Shown one piece after another: positions 35,063 through 43,646 of a stretch of DNA of 64,000 nt (its first letter is position 1; every line of letters begins with the position of its first letter). The stretch is from NCBI GenBank assembly GCA_004556965.1, contig SFFE01000004.1, positions 43,222 through 107,221 of the forward strand. The letters are read 5' to 3'. The translations under genes were made by a program, and so were the position numbers. The DNA comes from Clostridiales bacterium. GTDB lineage: Bacteria > Bacillota > Clostridia > Oscillospirales > Oscillospiraceae. The notes beneath the pieces are model-generated. The model was not told the DNA's origin and ran no database searches. It saw only the letters and a list, made by a program, of their open reading frames with translations.

Positions 35063-36352
35063 ATGCGGTTTTACATAGACCCCGGAACGGGGAGTATGCT
35101 GTTTACCATTCTGATCGGGGTTTTGGGCGCCGCGATCTATGCCCTGCGCAATGCGTTTATGAAAATCCGCTTCTATTTCAGCGGCGGGAAAAAAGAGAAG
35201 GGGAGCGATACCAATATCCCCATTGCGATCTTTACCGACAGCAAGCGCTACTGGAACGTGTTTGAACCCATCTGCGACGAGCTGGAAAAACGCGGTCAGA
35301 AAGCGGCCTATCTGACGGCCTCTCCGGACGATCCTGCGCTGGCGCGGGGCTATGAGCATGTGCAGTGTGAATTTGTCGGCGAGGGCAACAAGGCCTTTGC
35401 CAAGCTGAACATGCTGAAGGCGGACATTGTGCTCTCCAGTACGCCCGGTCTGGATGTATATCAGTGGAAGCGCTCCCGGGACGTGAAATGGTATGTGCAC
35501 ATTCCGCACGCGGTCAGCGACATTACCGCCTACAGAATGTTCGGGATTGACTATTACGACGCGATCCTCCTGTCCGGGGAATACCAGATCCGTCAGGTGC
35601 GGCAGCTGGAAGCGCTGCGGGAGCTGCCGGAAAAGGAGCTGTCAATTGTGGGACAGCCGTATATGGATGCTATGAAAGCGCGTCTGGAGCATGCAGAACC
35701 GCTCGCGGAGCATCCAACCACGGTGCTGCTTGCCCCGTCCTGGGGCACAAGCGCGATTTTCAGCCGCTATGGCGGAAAGATTATCGAGGCGCTGCTTCGG
35801 ACGGGCTATCATGTGATCGTGCGTCCGCATCCGCAATCCTACACCTCGGAAAAGGCCATGCTGGACGCGATCATGCAGGAATATCCGACGAGCGAGCAGC
35901 TGGAGTGGAACCGGGACAACGACAACTTCGAGGTTCTCCGGCGCTCGGATATTCTGATTTCGGATTTCTCCGGTGTGATTTTTGACTTTGCGCTCGTATT
36001 TGACAAGCCTGTGATCTATGCGGACACCGCGTTTGATAAATCGCCCTATGACGCCTGCTGGCTGGAGGAGGAACTGTGGGCCTTTTCCACGCTGCCCAAA
36101 ATCGGGCGTCAGCTCACCATGGAGAATCTGGACGATATCCGCACATTGATTGACGACTGCCTGAACGCTCCGGGTTATCAGGCGGCGCGCGAGGCTGCCC
36201 GGCAGGAGACTTGGGCGTACATTGGAGAGGCTGCACCCCGCGTGGCGGATTACTTGATGGAAAAGCAGCGGCAGCTTCAGGCGGATGCCGCTGCGCCCAC
36301 AGAGGAGCATGCGGCGGAAAAACGGGATGCCGTTTCCGCCGCCGAGCCATGA
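35063..36352 (+). CDS. CDP-glycerol glycerophosphotransferase family protein (TagB/TagF-like)
   Basis: This 429-residue protein has an N-terminal membrane-associating segment (FYIDPGTGSMLFTILIGVLG) and a GT-B-like domain. Motifs are WYVHIPHAVSDITAYRMFG, LAPSWGTSAIFSRYGGK, VIVRPHPQSYTSEK and SDILISDFSGVIFDFALVF, which fit the CDP-glycerol:poly(glycerophosphate) glycerophosphotransferase family of teichoic acid synthesis. It would add polyol-phosphate units from a CDP-activated donor at the inner membrane face. The C-terminal 25 residues are a low-complexity Ala/Glu tail. Its stop overlaps the next start by four bases. Relatives also act on capsular polymers, so the exact donor is not certain. 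Confidence 0.85.
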   Translation: MRFYIDPGTGSMLFTILIGVLGAAIYALRNAFMKIRFYFSGGKKEKGSDTNIPIAIFTDSKRYWNVFEPICDELEKRGQKAAYLTASPDDPALARGYEHVQCEFVGEGNKAFAKLNMLKADIVLSSTPGLDVYQWKRSRDVKWYVHIPHAVSDITAYRMFGIDYYDAILLSGEYQIRQVRQLEALRELPEKELSIVGQPYMDAMKARLEHAEPLAEHPTTVLLAPSWGTSAIFSRYGGKIIEALLRTGYHVIVRPHPQSYTSEKAMLDAIMQEYPTSEQLEWNRDNDNFEVLRRSDILISDFSGVIFDFALVFDKPVIYADTAFDKSPYDACWLEEELWAFSTLPKIGRQLTMENLDDIRTLIDDCLNAPGYQAAREAARQETWAYIGEAAPRVADYLMEKQRQLQADAAAPTEEHAAEKRDAVSAAEP

Positions 36353-37104
36353 AAGCGCGTGCAGGCGGGCTGCTGAAGCAGTGGGGCGCGGTGCTGCTCC
36401 CGGTGTTGCTGTATTTGCTGCTCGGTCTGGGGATGCAGACGCTGCTGCTCCGGGCCGGGCTGACCGTCGAGACGGCAAAGGCTGCGAGCGCCTGTGTGTT
36501 CCCGCTGCCGGCTGTGCTTTGGTATTTTTTCAGGAAGGACAAGCCGCCGCGGCAGCCCCGGAACCGAACGGCGGTTTCGCTGTGCATGGCGGCGGAACTG
36601 GCTGGCGTGATCCTCTGTCTGGCGGTGACGGCAGCGTGGGCGGATCAGCGCCTGAGCGCATCTGCGGGTGCTTTGCCGGTTTCTCTGCTTTCCGTCCTCG
36701 GCTTCGGCATCGCGGGGCCGGTCACGGAGGAGATTTTGTATCGCGGCGTTGTGTTTCAGCGGTGTGCGCACAGCTTTGGCCTCGGATGGGCTGTTTTGCT
36801 GAGTACGATGCTGTTTGCCGCCGCACATCAGACACTTTTGCAGGCTTGCATGTCGCTGGTGGCCGGCGCTGTGTTCTGTCTGATTTATCTGCGCTGGCGC
36901 ACACTGCTTGCGCCGATCGCCGTGCACATCGGCGTGAATTTATGTTCGTTTTTTCCATTCATAAAGCATGTACCGGCGGACGCTTCCGTTCTGGGAATGC
37001 TCGCACTGACAGGCTACCTGGTCTGGGCGGCACGGACGCTGTCCGGACGCAAAAAGAGACAAGACAAAGGAGAAAGATATGACGATCGGGACCGCACTGT
37101 ATAA
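36349..37104 (+). CDS. CPBP-family (CAAX-like) intramembrane metalloprotease
   Basis: This 251-residue membrane protein has about seven hydrophobic segments and the three CPBP active-site motifs: TEEILYRGVVFQ (paired glutamates and arginine), STMLFAAAHQTL (histidine) and PIAVHIGVNLCS (histidine plus asparagine). Bacterial CPBP proteins process membrane peptides or act as immunity and scaffold factors. Its start overlaps the upstream gene by four bases, and its last 26 bases overlap the YidC-like fusion gene, so it is an integral operon member. A possible job is processing a component of the same polymer machinery; that is speculative. Confidence 0.87.
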   Translation: MKARAGGLLKQWGAVLLPVLLYLLLGLGMQTLLLRAGLTVETAKAASACVFPLPAVLWYFFRKDKPPRQPRNRTAVSLCMAAELAGVILCLAVTAAWADQRLSASAGALPVSLLSVLGFGIAGPVTEEILYRGVVFQRCAHSFGLGWAVLLSTMLFAAAHQTLLQACMSLVAGAVFCLIYLRWRTLLAPIAVHIGVNLCSFFPFIKHVPADASVLGMLALTGYLVWAARTLSGRKKRQDKGERYDDRDRTV

Positions 37105-39865
37105 CTTGCTGATTGGCCCGCTGGAGCTGTTTTTTGAGGTGGTATTCTCAATCGCGTACCGGATCCTCAATCATCCGGGCTTGTCGATTATCTTTCTGAG
37201 TCTGGCGATGAATTTTCTGGTGCTCCCCCTGTACCGGCGGGCGGACGCTTTGCAGGCCGAGCAGAGAAATGTAGAGGCGAAACTGCAGCCGTGGGTGACG
37301 CACATCAAAAAGACGTTCAAGGGCGACGAACGCTTCATGATGCTGCAGACTTACTACCGGCAGAATCACTATAAGCCGACCTATGCGCTGAAAGGGTCGA
37401 TCTCCCTGCTGCTGGAGATCCCGTTTTTTATTGCGGCCTACCGCTTTCTTTCCGGCCTGCAGCTGCTGCGCGGCGTGTCGTTCGGCCCGATCCGCGATCT
37501 GGGCGCACCGGATGCGCTGCTTACGGTAGCGGGGCTTACCATCAATGTGCTGCCGATCCTGATGACGGCCATCAATGTGGTCTCCGCCGCCATCTATATG
37601 AAGGGCTTCCCGTTCAAAAGCAAGCTGCAGATGTACGGCATGGCGCTGATCTTTCTGGTGTTTCTGTACAATTCTCCGGCAGGACTGGTGTTTTATTGGA
37701 CGCTGAACAACGTGTTCTCCCTGCTGAAGAATATCTTCTACAAGCTCAGAAACCCGCGGCTGGTACTGAGCGTCAGCGCCTCCGTTGTGGGACTGGCGCT
37801 GCTTGCTGTGGTCTTGTTTGTGCACCCCATGGATACAATGCGAAAGCAGATCCTGCTCATCCTCCTGCTTCTGATGCTCCAGCTCCCGCTGGTACTGACC
37901 TTGGTGAAGAAGGGTGCAAAAAAGAGCGAGGCACCCACGCTGACGAAAACAGATGGAAAGATTTTTGCGTTTGGCTGCGTGTTTCTTACGATCCTGACCG
38001 GCGTTCTGATTCCGTCGGCGGTCATCAAGGCGTCTCCGGCGGAATTCGTTGATATCATGGCGTACAAGTCCCCGCTGTGGTATGTGATCAATTCGCTGCT
38101 GCTGGCGGGCGGTACGTTCCTGATCTGGTTCGGGATCTTCTACAAGCTGGCCAGCCCGGCGGGCAAAAAGGCCATTGGGTTTGTCATGCTGGCGCTGTCC
38201 GGTGTGGCCATCGTGGACTATATGTTCTTTGGAACCAACTTCGGCAACCTCTCCTCCATGCTCAAATACGACGTCTATCCGACCATCACATCCGGACAGA
38301 TGCTGGTGAACCTGGCGATTTTGCTGGTGCTGGTGGCGCTGCTGTATCTGATCTGGAAGAAGAAAGCGGCGATCGTACAGGCAGCGTATCTGGCGCTGTG
38401 TTTGGCGGTGGTCGGCATGTCCGTTGTGAATGTGGCGGGCATCCGGACGAATCTTTCCGAGATGAAGGACAATCTGGAGACCACGGCGCAGGATATGCCC
38501 AAGATCCCCTTGAGTAAGCATGGGAAAAACGTGGTCGTGCTGATGATGGACCGCGCCGTGAATGGATTTGTACCGTTTTTGCTCGAGGAAAAACCGGAGC
38601 TGCAGGCGCAGTTTGCCGGCTTTACCTACTACCCGAATACGATCAGCTTCGGCGTTTGCACCAATGAGGGCGCGCCTGCGATTTACGGCGGGTATGAGTA
38701 TACGCCGGAGGCGGTGAACCAGCGCGTGAATGAGTCGCTGGAAAGCAAGAACAACGAGGCGCTGAAGGTCATGCCGGTGCTCTTTGACGAAAATGATTTC
38801 GAAGTGACGGTGTGCGATCCCACCTATGCGGGTTACCAGTGGATTCCGGATCTGAGCATCTACGATGAATATCCGGACATCCATAAATATATTACGATGG
38901 GGAAATTTCAGCACGAAACAGCCGAGGAGAAGCATGCATCCGCCAAGAGCGCGGAGGCGGTCGAGCACGCCCGCAGCCGCAACTTCTTCTGCTACAGCCT
39001 GTTCAAGATTTCGCCGCTGTTCTGCCAGCCGAGCCTTTACAATCAGGGACTTTACAACGAAGCGGACGCTATGGCGGAGCAGAAGAAAACAACCTACGCC
39101 GCCGCACAAAGCCGGAGCGGCGTGTCAAAGGCCAGTGGCATGGATACCGGCTTTTTGAACGCCTATGCCGTGTTGGAAAACTTGACTGCCATGACAGAAA
39201 TTCAGGATTCGGCTGAAAACACCTTCCTGATGATGAGCAACGATACGACGCACGACGCGATGCTGCTGCAGGAGCCGGAGTACGTGCCAGCTGCCGTCGT
39301 GGACAATACTGAGTATGACGCGGCACACATGGAACGCCGGTCGATCGACGGACGGAGCATTCAGTTGACGGACGAATACACGATGATCCACTACCACGCG
39401 AATATGGCGAGCCTGATCCAGATCGGCAACTGGCTGGACTATCTCCGCGCAAATGATGTGTATGACAATACCCGGATCATCATCGTGGCTGATCACGCTT
39501 GCCCGCTGCCGGAGTTTGAGAAGATGGCTTTTGGGAGCAACGTCAGGGAAGGCGTGACGTTCTTCAACCCACTGCTGCTGGTCAAGGACTTTAACAGTAC
39601 GACGTTTACGACGGACAACCAGTTTATGACGAACGGGGATGTTCCGACGCTGGCGCTTCAGGGGCTGGTCGAGAACCCGGTCAATCCGTTCACGGGCAAG
39701 GCCATTAACAGCGAGGCAAAGAATGTGCCGGAACAGCACGTTTCTTACACCAATACACATGACGTTACCGTGGATAATGGGAACACGCATCTGCCGAGTG
39801 AATGGTACGCCGTGCATGATAATATCTTTGATGCGAACAACTGGAGATCGCTTGGAACGTATTGA
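37079..39865 (+). CDS. YidC/Oxa1-like domain fused to a polytopic region and a sulfatase/LTA-synthase-like domain
   Basis: This 928-residue protein has three parts. Residues 1-230 resemble a YidC/Oxa1 core: LSIIFLSLAMNFLVLPLYRR, a cytoplasmic hairpin (AKLQPWVTHIKKTFKGDERF) and SPAGLVFYWTLNNVFSLLK. Residues about 233-460 add seven hydrophobic segments. Residues about 480-928 form an extracytoplasmic alkaline-phosphatase-superfamily domain with VVVLMMDRAVNGF (metal aspartate 491), SFGVCTNEGAPAIYGGYEY (candidate nucleophile T528), LMMSNDTTHDAML and IIIVADHACP (D805, H806). This half resembles LTA-synthase or phosphoethanolamine-transferase-like enzymes. AAAGGAG precedes the start inside the CPBP gene. 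The fusion suggests the YidC-like part is a scaffold or substrate guide; its activity is not established. Confidence 0.85.
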   Translation: MTIGTALYNLLIGPLELFFEVVFSIAYRILNHPGLSIIFLSLAMNFLVLPLYRRADALQAEQRNVEAKLQPWVTHIKKTFKGDERFMMLQTYYRQNHYKPTYALKGSISLLLEIPFFIAAYRFLSGLQLLRGVSFGPIRDLGAPDALLTVAGLTINVLPILMTAINVVSAAIYMKGFPFKSKLQMYGMALIFLVFLYNSPAGLVFYWTLNNVFSLLKNIFYKLRNPRLVLSVSASVVGLALLAVVLFVHPMDTMRKQILLILLLLMLQLPLVLTLVKKGAKKSEAPTLTKTDGKIFAFGCVFLTILTGVLIPSAVIKASPAEFVDIMAYKSPLWYVINSLLLAGGTFLIWFGIFYKLASPAGKKAIGFVMLALSGVAIVDYMFFGTNFGNLSSMLKYDVYPTITSGQMLVNLAILLVLVALLYLIWKKKAAIVQAAYLALCLAVVGMSVVNVAGIRTNLSEMKDNLETTAQDMPKIPLSKHGKNVVVLMMDRAVNGFVPFLLEEKPELQAQFAGFTYYPNTISFGVCTNEGAPAIYGGYEYTPEAVNQRVNESLESKNNEALKVMPVLFDENDFEVTVCDPTYAGYQWIPDLSIYDEYPDIHKYITMGKFQHETAEEKHASAKSAEAVEHARSRNFFCYSLFKISPLFCQPSLYNQGLYNEADAMAEQKKTTYAAAQSRSGVSKASGMDTGFLNAYAVLENLTAMTEIQDSAENTFLMMSNDTTHDAMLLQEPEYVPAAVVDNTEYDAAHMERRSIDGRSIQLTDEYTMIHYHANMASLIQIGNWLDYLRANDVYDNTRIIIVADHACPLPEFEKMAFGSNVREGVTFFNPLLLVKDFNSTTFTTDNQFMTNGDVPTLALQGLVENPVNPFTGKAINSEAKNVPEQHVSYTNTHDVTVDNGNTHLPSEWYAVHDNIFDANNWRSLGTY

Positions 39866-39932
39866 GGCATACAGGGCCTGAGCTGCCGCGCGTAGAGTAT
39901 CCTTAGCTGCTTCCGGCTGCGGAGACCGAAAA

Positions 39933-39971
39933 AATCCCCCAGAACACAGAGCTGCTGTGTTCTGGGGGATT
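39933..39971. terminator. Convergent terminator between the fusion gene and the DtxR-type gene
   Basis: A perfect 17-bp stem (39933-39949 with 39955-39971, core CCCCCAGAACACAG) has an AGCTG loop. The T run on the minus strand side (complement of the A run at 39929-39934) shows it mainly serves the minus-strand repressor gene. Confidence 0.85.
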
Positions 39972-39982
39972 CTGACTTCGGA

Positions 39983-40345
39983 CTAACGCTTTATGTGACG
40001 CTTGATCGCCTCGAAGGATTCGTCGCTGATGACATGCTCCATTTTGCAGGCGTCTTCTGCGGCGACCTTCTCATCGACGCCGAGCTGAATCAGCAGCTCT
40101 GTCAGCATGGTGTGCCGCTCATATATTTTTTCCGCGACCTCGCGCCCCGCGTCCGTCAGTGATAAGAAACCGTCTGCATTGGCGGCTACATAGCCGCCCT
40201 CCTTCAGCAGACCGACCGCGCGGCTGACGCTGGGCTTGGAATAACCCATATATTCGCCGACGTCGATGGCGCGCACATAGCTGCGCTGCTTTGATAAAAT
40301 CAAAATCGTCTCCAGATACATTTCGCCGGATTCCTGAAGATGCAC
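39983..40345 (-). CDS. DtxR/MntR-family metal-dependent repressor
   Basis: This 120-residue protein has the DtxR N-terminal winged helix (RAIDVGEYMGYSKPSVSRAV, then LLKEGGYVAANADGFLSLTD) and the metal-binding dimerisation segment (EKIYERHTMLTELLIQLGVD, CKMEHVISDESF). The C-terminal SH3-like domain is absent, as in MntR-type members. With Fe(II) or Mn(II) bound it represses metal uptake. The start is GTG with AAGGAGGG upstream. It is divergent from the feo operon, and the TTAGC-N4-GCTAA boxes in front of feo units are its likely targets. Confidence 0.9.
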   Translation of the reverse strand: MHLQESGEMYLETILILSKQRSYVRAIDVGEYMGYSKPSVSRAVGLLKEGGYVAANADGFLSLTDAGREVAEKIYERHTMLTELLIQLGVDEKVAAEDACKMEHVISDESFEAIKRHIKR

Positions 40346-40425
40346 CGGAAAGCCCTCCTTTCAAAGCGCAAATCAGATCGGATGTCCCATTCCTGTGCGC
40401 GATCGTCCAGTTTGCAAGTGCAAAC

Positions 40426-40454
40426 AGCGTATCACACAATTTTGAAATATTCAA
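40426..40454 (-). promoter_or_regulatory. Weak candidate promoter of the DtxR-type gene
   Basis: On the minus strand TTGAAT (40454-40449), a 17-base spacer and TACGCT (40431-40426). The -10 box is poor, so confidence is low. The rest of 40346-40544 contains no gene. Confidence 0.35.
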
Positions 40455-40544
40455 GTCTTCTTTCCTGTGAATCCAGCGCTGCCGGTGGGAACGGACATCG
40501 GCCGAGAAAAACAGACCATCTTTGCATGTTCTTAGAAAAAACGC

Positions 40545-40573
40545 TTGACAAAGCGCACGCAAGTGTGTATGAT
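40545..40573 (+). promoter_or_regulatory. Promoter of feoA-feoA
   Basis: TTGACA (40545-40550), a 17-base spacer and TATGAT (40568-40573). The first metal-repressor box begins five bases after the -10 box. Confidence 0.85.
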
Positions 40574-40577
40574 AACA

Positions 40578-40651
40578 ATGGTTAGCGAGAGCTAACCATT
40601 AATTCAGACAATCGGTTAGCGAAAGCTTACCGGAATAAGCGAAAGCTAACC
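40578..40651 (+). promoter_or_regulatory. Three tandem DtxR-type operator boxes upstream of feoA
   Basis: GGTTAGC-gaga-GCTAACC (40580-40597) is perfect and extends as an inverted repeat to 40578-40599. CGGTTAGC-gaaa-GCTTACCG (40613-40632) has one mismatch. ATAAGC-gaaa-GCTAAC (40636-40650) is imperfect. They share the core TTAGC-N4-GCTAA, which recurs before feoB and before the DUF2325 gene. Confidence 0.8.
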
Positions 40652-40668
40652 ACCGGAGAGGATGCAGT

Positions 40669-40881
40669 ATGATGCCGCTTACGCTTGCAAGTGTCGGAGA
40701 AGAGAATATCATCAAAAAGGTCGGCGGGCTGCCGGAAGTCAAAAAGCATCTGGAGGATCTCGGGTTTGTTGCCGGCGGCTGCGTAACAGTCATCAGCAGG
40801 ATTGGCGGCAACATCATTGTGAATGTCAAAGAGGCGCGCGTTGCGATCAGCAAGGAAATGGCCCAGAAGATCATGGTCTGA
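40669..40881 (+). CDS. feoA: Ferrous iron transport protein A (first copy)
   Basis: This 70-residue protein has the SH3-like FeoA fold pattern: LGFVAGGCVTVISRIGGNIIVNV and ends in EMAQKIMV. FeoA proteins support Fe(II) uptake by FeoB, probably by binding its cytoplasmic part. Tandem feoA copies before feoB are common in clostridia. GGAGAGG lies before two adjacent ATGs (40669 and 40672), either of which could be used. Under control of the three upstream boxes. Confidence 0.92.
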   Translation: MMPLTLASVGEENIIKKVGGLPEVKKHLEDLGFVAGGCVTVISRIGGNIIVNVKEARVAISKEMAQKIMV

Positions 40882-40923
40882 TCGCTGCCGGAGCAACACA
40901 CGAATGGCAGGAGGACAGGAAGC

Positions 40924-41145
40924 GTGAAAACATTAAAACAGGTGAAAATCGGCGAAACCGTGAAGGTCGTGAAGCTCCACGGAGCAGGGGCGGTCAAGCG
41001 CCGGATTATGGATATGGGCATTACCAAAGGCGTTTCGGTTTATGTCCGCAAGGTCGCGCCGCTGGGCGACCCGGTCGAGGTTACGGTTCGCGGATATGAG
41101 CTTTCCCTTCGGAAGGACGACGCGGACATGATCGAGGTCGAATGA
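40924..41145 (+). CDS. feoA: Ferrous iron transport protein A (second copy)
   Basis: This 73-residue FeoA has GAGAVKRRIMDMGITKGVSVYVRK and PVEVTVRGYELSLRKDDAD MIEVE, closer to the canonical FeoA consensus than the first copy. The start is GTG at 40924 with AGGAGGAC upstream. It is followed by a repressor box and then feoB, 74 bases later. Confidence 0.93.
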   Translation: MKTLKQVKIGETVKVVKLHGAGAVKRRIMDMGITKGVSVYVRKVAPLGDPVEVTVRGYELSLRKDDADMIEVE

Positions 41146-41182
41146 CCTCGTGATCCATGCGGCAACCTATTTTTTGACTGAA

Positions 41183-41200
41183 AGTTAGCGAAAGCTAACT
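41183..41200 (+). promoter_or_regulatory. DtxR-type operator box upstream of feoB
   Basis: AGTTAGC-gaaa-GCTAACT is a perfect 18-base palindrome 20 bases before feoB. A TTGACT (41174-41179) just upstream could be a -35 box, so feoB may have its own repressed promoter. Confidence 0.78.
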
Positions 41201-41219
41201 CAGAAAGTGAGGAGCAAAA

Positions 41220-43616
41220 ATGAATCTGCGAATTGCCCTTGCGGGCAACCCGAACTGCGGCAAGACGACCCTGTTCAACGCGCTGACCGGTTCCAATCAG
41301 TTTGTGGGCAACTGGCCGGGTGTTACGGTGGAGAAGAAGGAAGGCAAGCTGAAAAAGCACGACGGCATGGTCATCACCGACCTGCCGGGCATTTATTCTC
41401 TCTCGCCGTACACGCTGGAAGAGGTCGTCGCGCGAAATTACCTGATCGGCGAGCGTCCAGACGCAATTTTGAATATCATCGACGGGACAAATCTGGAGCG
41501 CAATCTGTATCTGACCACACAGCTTACCGAGCTGGGGATCCCGGTGGTCGTTGCCGTCAACATGATGGACGTCGTGAAGAAAAACGGCGATCATATCAAC
41601 GCCGCGGAGCTGGAGAGGGAGCTTGGCTGCAAGGTCGTTGCGATCTCCGCGCTGAAGGGCACGGGCGTCATGGAGGCGGCGGAGGCAGCCATCGACGCGG
41701 CGCGCAACGGTAAGACCGTTCCGATGCACACCTTCTCCGGCGCGGTGGAGCATGCCATCGCACACATTGAGGAGGCGGCCGTACATAACATGCCGGAGGA
41801 GCAGCAGCGCTGGTATGCCATCAAGCTCTTTGAGCGCGATGACAAGGCGATGGAGCAGCTCCATTTGCCCGCTGACGTGCTGGCGCATATTGAAACGGAC
41901 ATCGCGGCGGCCGAGAAAGAGCTGGACGACGATGCGGAGAGCATCATCACCAACGAGCGGTACGTCTATATTGCACAGCTCATCAAGGGCTGCTACAAGA
42001 AAAAATCCGCCGGCAAGCTCTCCACCTCCGACAGGATCGACAGGGTGGTCACGAACCGCTGGCTGGCGCTGCCGATCTTCGCGGTGATTATGTTCATTGT
42101 CTACTATGTGTCTGTCACGACGGTCGGCACATGGGCGACGGACTGGGCGAATGACGGCGTGTTCGGCGACGGCTGGCATCTGTTCGGCATCGGCAGCGGT
42201 GCGTATGAAGAAGCCATGACCGACTACGCTGCTGAAAGCATCTGGACGGATGATCTGGTTGCAACCGTGCAGGACGCGGCGGACGCAGGCGTCATCGGCG
42301 CGGATGAACTGCTCGGCGCGATCGGGGAAGCGGACTTTGGCGGTTTTGACGAGTCCTATGGCACATACGGAGATGCGCTCGCGGAAGCGGGTTACGACAT
42401 TTCGGAGCAGTACGACACGGCGATGGAAGCAGCGCCCGATACCTCGGAATACGGCGTGTGGGTGCCCGGCATCCCGGTGCTGGTGGAAAACGGGCTTGAC
42501 GCCGTCAATTGCGCGGACTGGCTCAAGAGTCTGATTCTGGACGGCATTATCGCCGGCGTGGGCGCGGTGCTCGGCTTTGTGCCGCAGATGCTGGTGTTGT
42601 TTATTTTCCTCGCGTTCCTCGAAGCATGCGGCTATATGTCCCGCATTGCGTTTGTGATGGACCGGATCTTCCGCAAGTTCGGACTGTCGGGCAAATCCTT
42701 CATCCCGATGCTCATCGGCACCGGCTGCGGCGTCCCCGGCATCATGGCCTCCCGGACAATTGAAAACGAACGCGACCGCCGCATGACCATTATGACGACG
42801 ACGTTCATCCCCTGCGGCGCAAAGCTGCCGATCATTGCGCTGATCGCCTCCGCGCTGTTCGGCGGCGCGTGGTGGGTCGCGCCGAGCGCCTATTTCCTCG
42901 GCGTAGCGGCTATCGTGATCTCCGGCATCATGCTCAAGAAGACCAAAATGTTCGCAGGCGATCCCGCGCCGTTCGTCATGGAGCTTCCGGCTTACCATTG
43001 GCCGACGGTGGGAAACGTGCTTCGCTCCATGTGGGAGCGCGCCTGGTCGTTCATCAAGAAGGCGGGCACGATCATTCTGCTCTCTTCGATCGTCATCTGG
43101 GCTGGCTCCTGCTTCGGCATGGAGGACGGCAGGTTCGTGTTTGATGCGGAGATGGAGCTGGAAAGAAGCGTTCTGGGCATCATCGGCAACGCGATCTGCT
43201 GGATCTTCACGCCGCTTGGCTTCGGCAACATCAAGGCGACCATTGCGACCATCATGGGTCTTGTTGCGAAAGAAGAGGTCGTCGGCGTGTTCGGCGTGCT
43301 GGACTTTGAGGGCATGACGAAGCTGGCGGCATACTCCTTCCTGATCTTCAACCTTCTGTGCGCGCCCTGCTTTGCAGCCATCGGCGCCATCAAGCGCGAG
43401 ATGAACTCCGCCAAGTGGACCTGGTTCGCCATTGGCTATCAGTGTGTGTTTGCGTATGCGGTCGCGCTGGTCGTGTATCAGCTTGGCATGCTTTTTGTTG
43501 GAAGCGCGAATGTGATCGGCGTCGTCGCTGCGGTTCTGGTCGCTGCGTTCATCGTGTATATGCTGGTTCGCCCGTACAAGGAAGCGACCAGATTGACGGC
43601 GGCCGGCGTGCAGTAA
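41220..43616 (+). CDS. feoB: Ferrous iron transport protein B
   Basis: This 798-residue Fe(II) transporter has an N-terminal G-protein domain (GNPNCGKTT residues 9-17, DLPG 54-57, NMMD 114-117), a helical domain and a membrane domain. The latter has GVGAVLGFVPQMLVLFIFLA, LEACGYMSRIAF, GTGCGVPGIMASRTIEN and TTFIPCGAKLPI. Between the first membrane segment and the core, residues 301-434 form a long outside loop with about 28 Asp/Glu and no Lys/Arg by my count, longer and more acidic than usual. Metal-responsive control is implied by the upstream box. GTGAGGAG precedes the ATG. Confidence 0.96.
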   Translation: MNLRIALAGNPNCGKTTLFNALTGSNQFVGNWPGVTVEKKEGKLKKHDGMVITDLPGIYSLSPYTLEEVVARNYLIGERPDAILNIIDGTNLERNLYLTTQLTELGIPVVVAVNMMDVVKKNGDHINAAELERELGCKVVAISALKGTGVMEAAEAAIDAARNGKTVPMHTFSGAVEHAIAHIEEAAVHNMPEEQQRWYAIKLFERDDKAMEQLHLPADVLAHIETDIAAAEKELDDDAESIITNERYVYIAQLIKGCYKKKSAGKLSTSDRIDRVVTNRWLALPIFAVIMFIVYYVSVTTVGTWATDWANDGVFGDGWHLFGIGSGAYEEAMTDYAAESIWTDDLVATVQDAADAGVIGADELLGAIGEADFGGFDESYGTYGDALAEAGYDISEQYDTAMEAAPDTSEYGVWVPGIPVLVENGLDAVNCADWLKSLILDGIIAGVGAVLGFVPQMLVLFIFLAFLEACGYMSRIAFVMDRIFRKFGLSGKSFIPMLIGTGCGVPGIMASRTIENERDRRMTIMTTTFIPCGAKLPIIALIASALFGGAWWVAPSAYFLGVAAIVISGIMLKKTKMFAGDPAPFVMELPAYHWPTVGNVLRSMWERAWSFIKKAGTIILLSSIVIWAGSCFGMEDGRFVFDAEMELERSVLGIIGNAICWIFTPLGFGNIKATIATIMGLVAKEEVVGVFGVLDFEGMTKLAAYSFLIFNLLCAPCFAAIGAIKREMNSAKWTWFAIGYQCVFAYAVALVVYQLGMLFVGSANVIGVVAAVLVAAFIVYMLVRPYKEATRLTAAGVQ

Positions 43617-43646
43617 GCATTCCGGCGCTGCAAAGGAGGAAAGCAT

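Noticed and set aside
40578..40651. The tandem GCTAACC-type repeats as a small CRISPR or attachment site
   Set aside because: The units are short palindromes with four-base centres and no spacers of constant length, placed at promoters; a metal-repressor operator explains them better.
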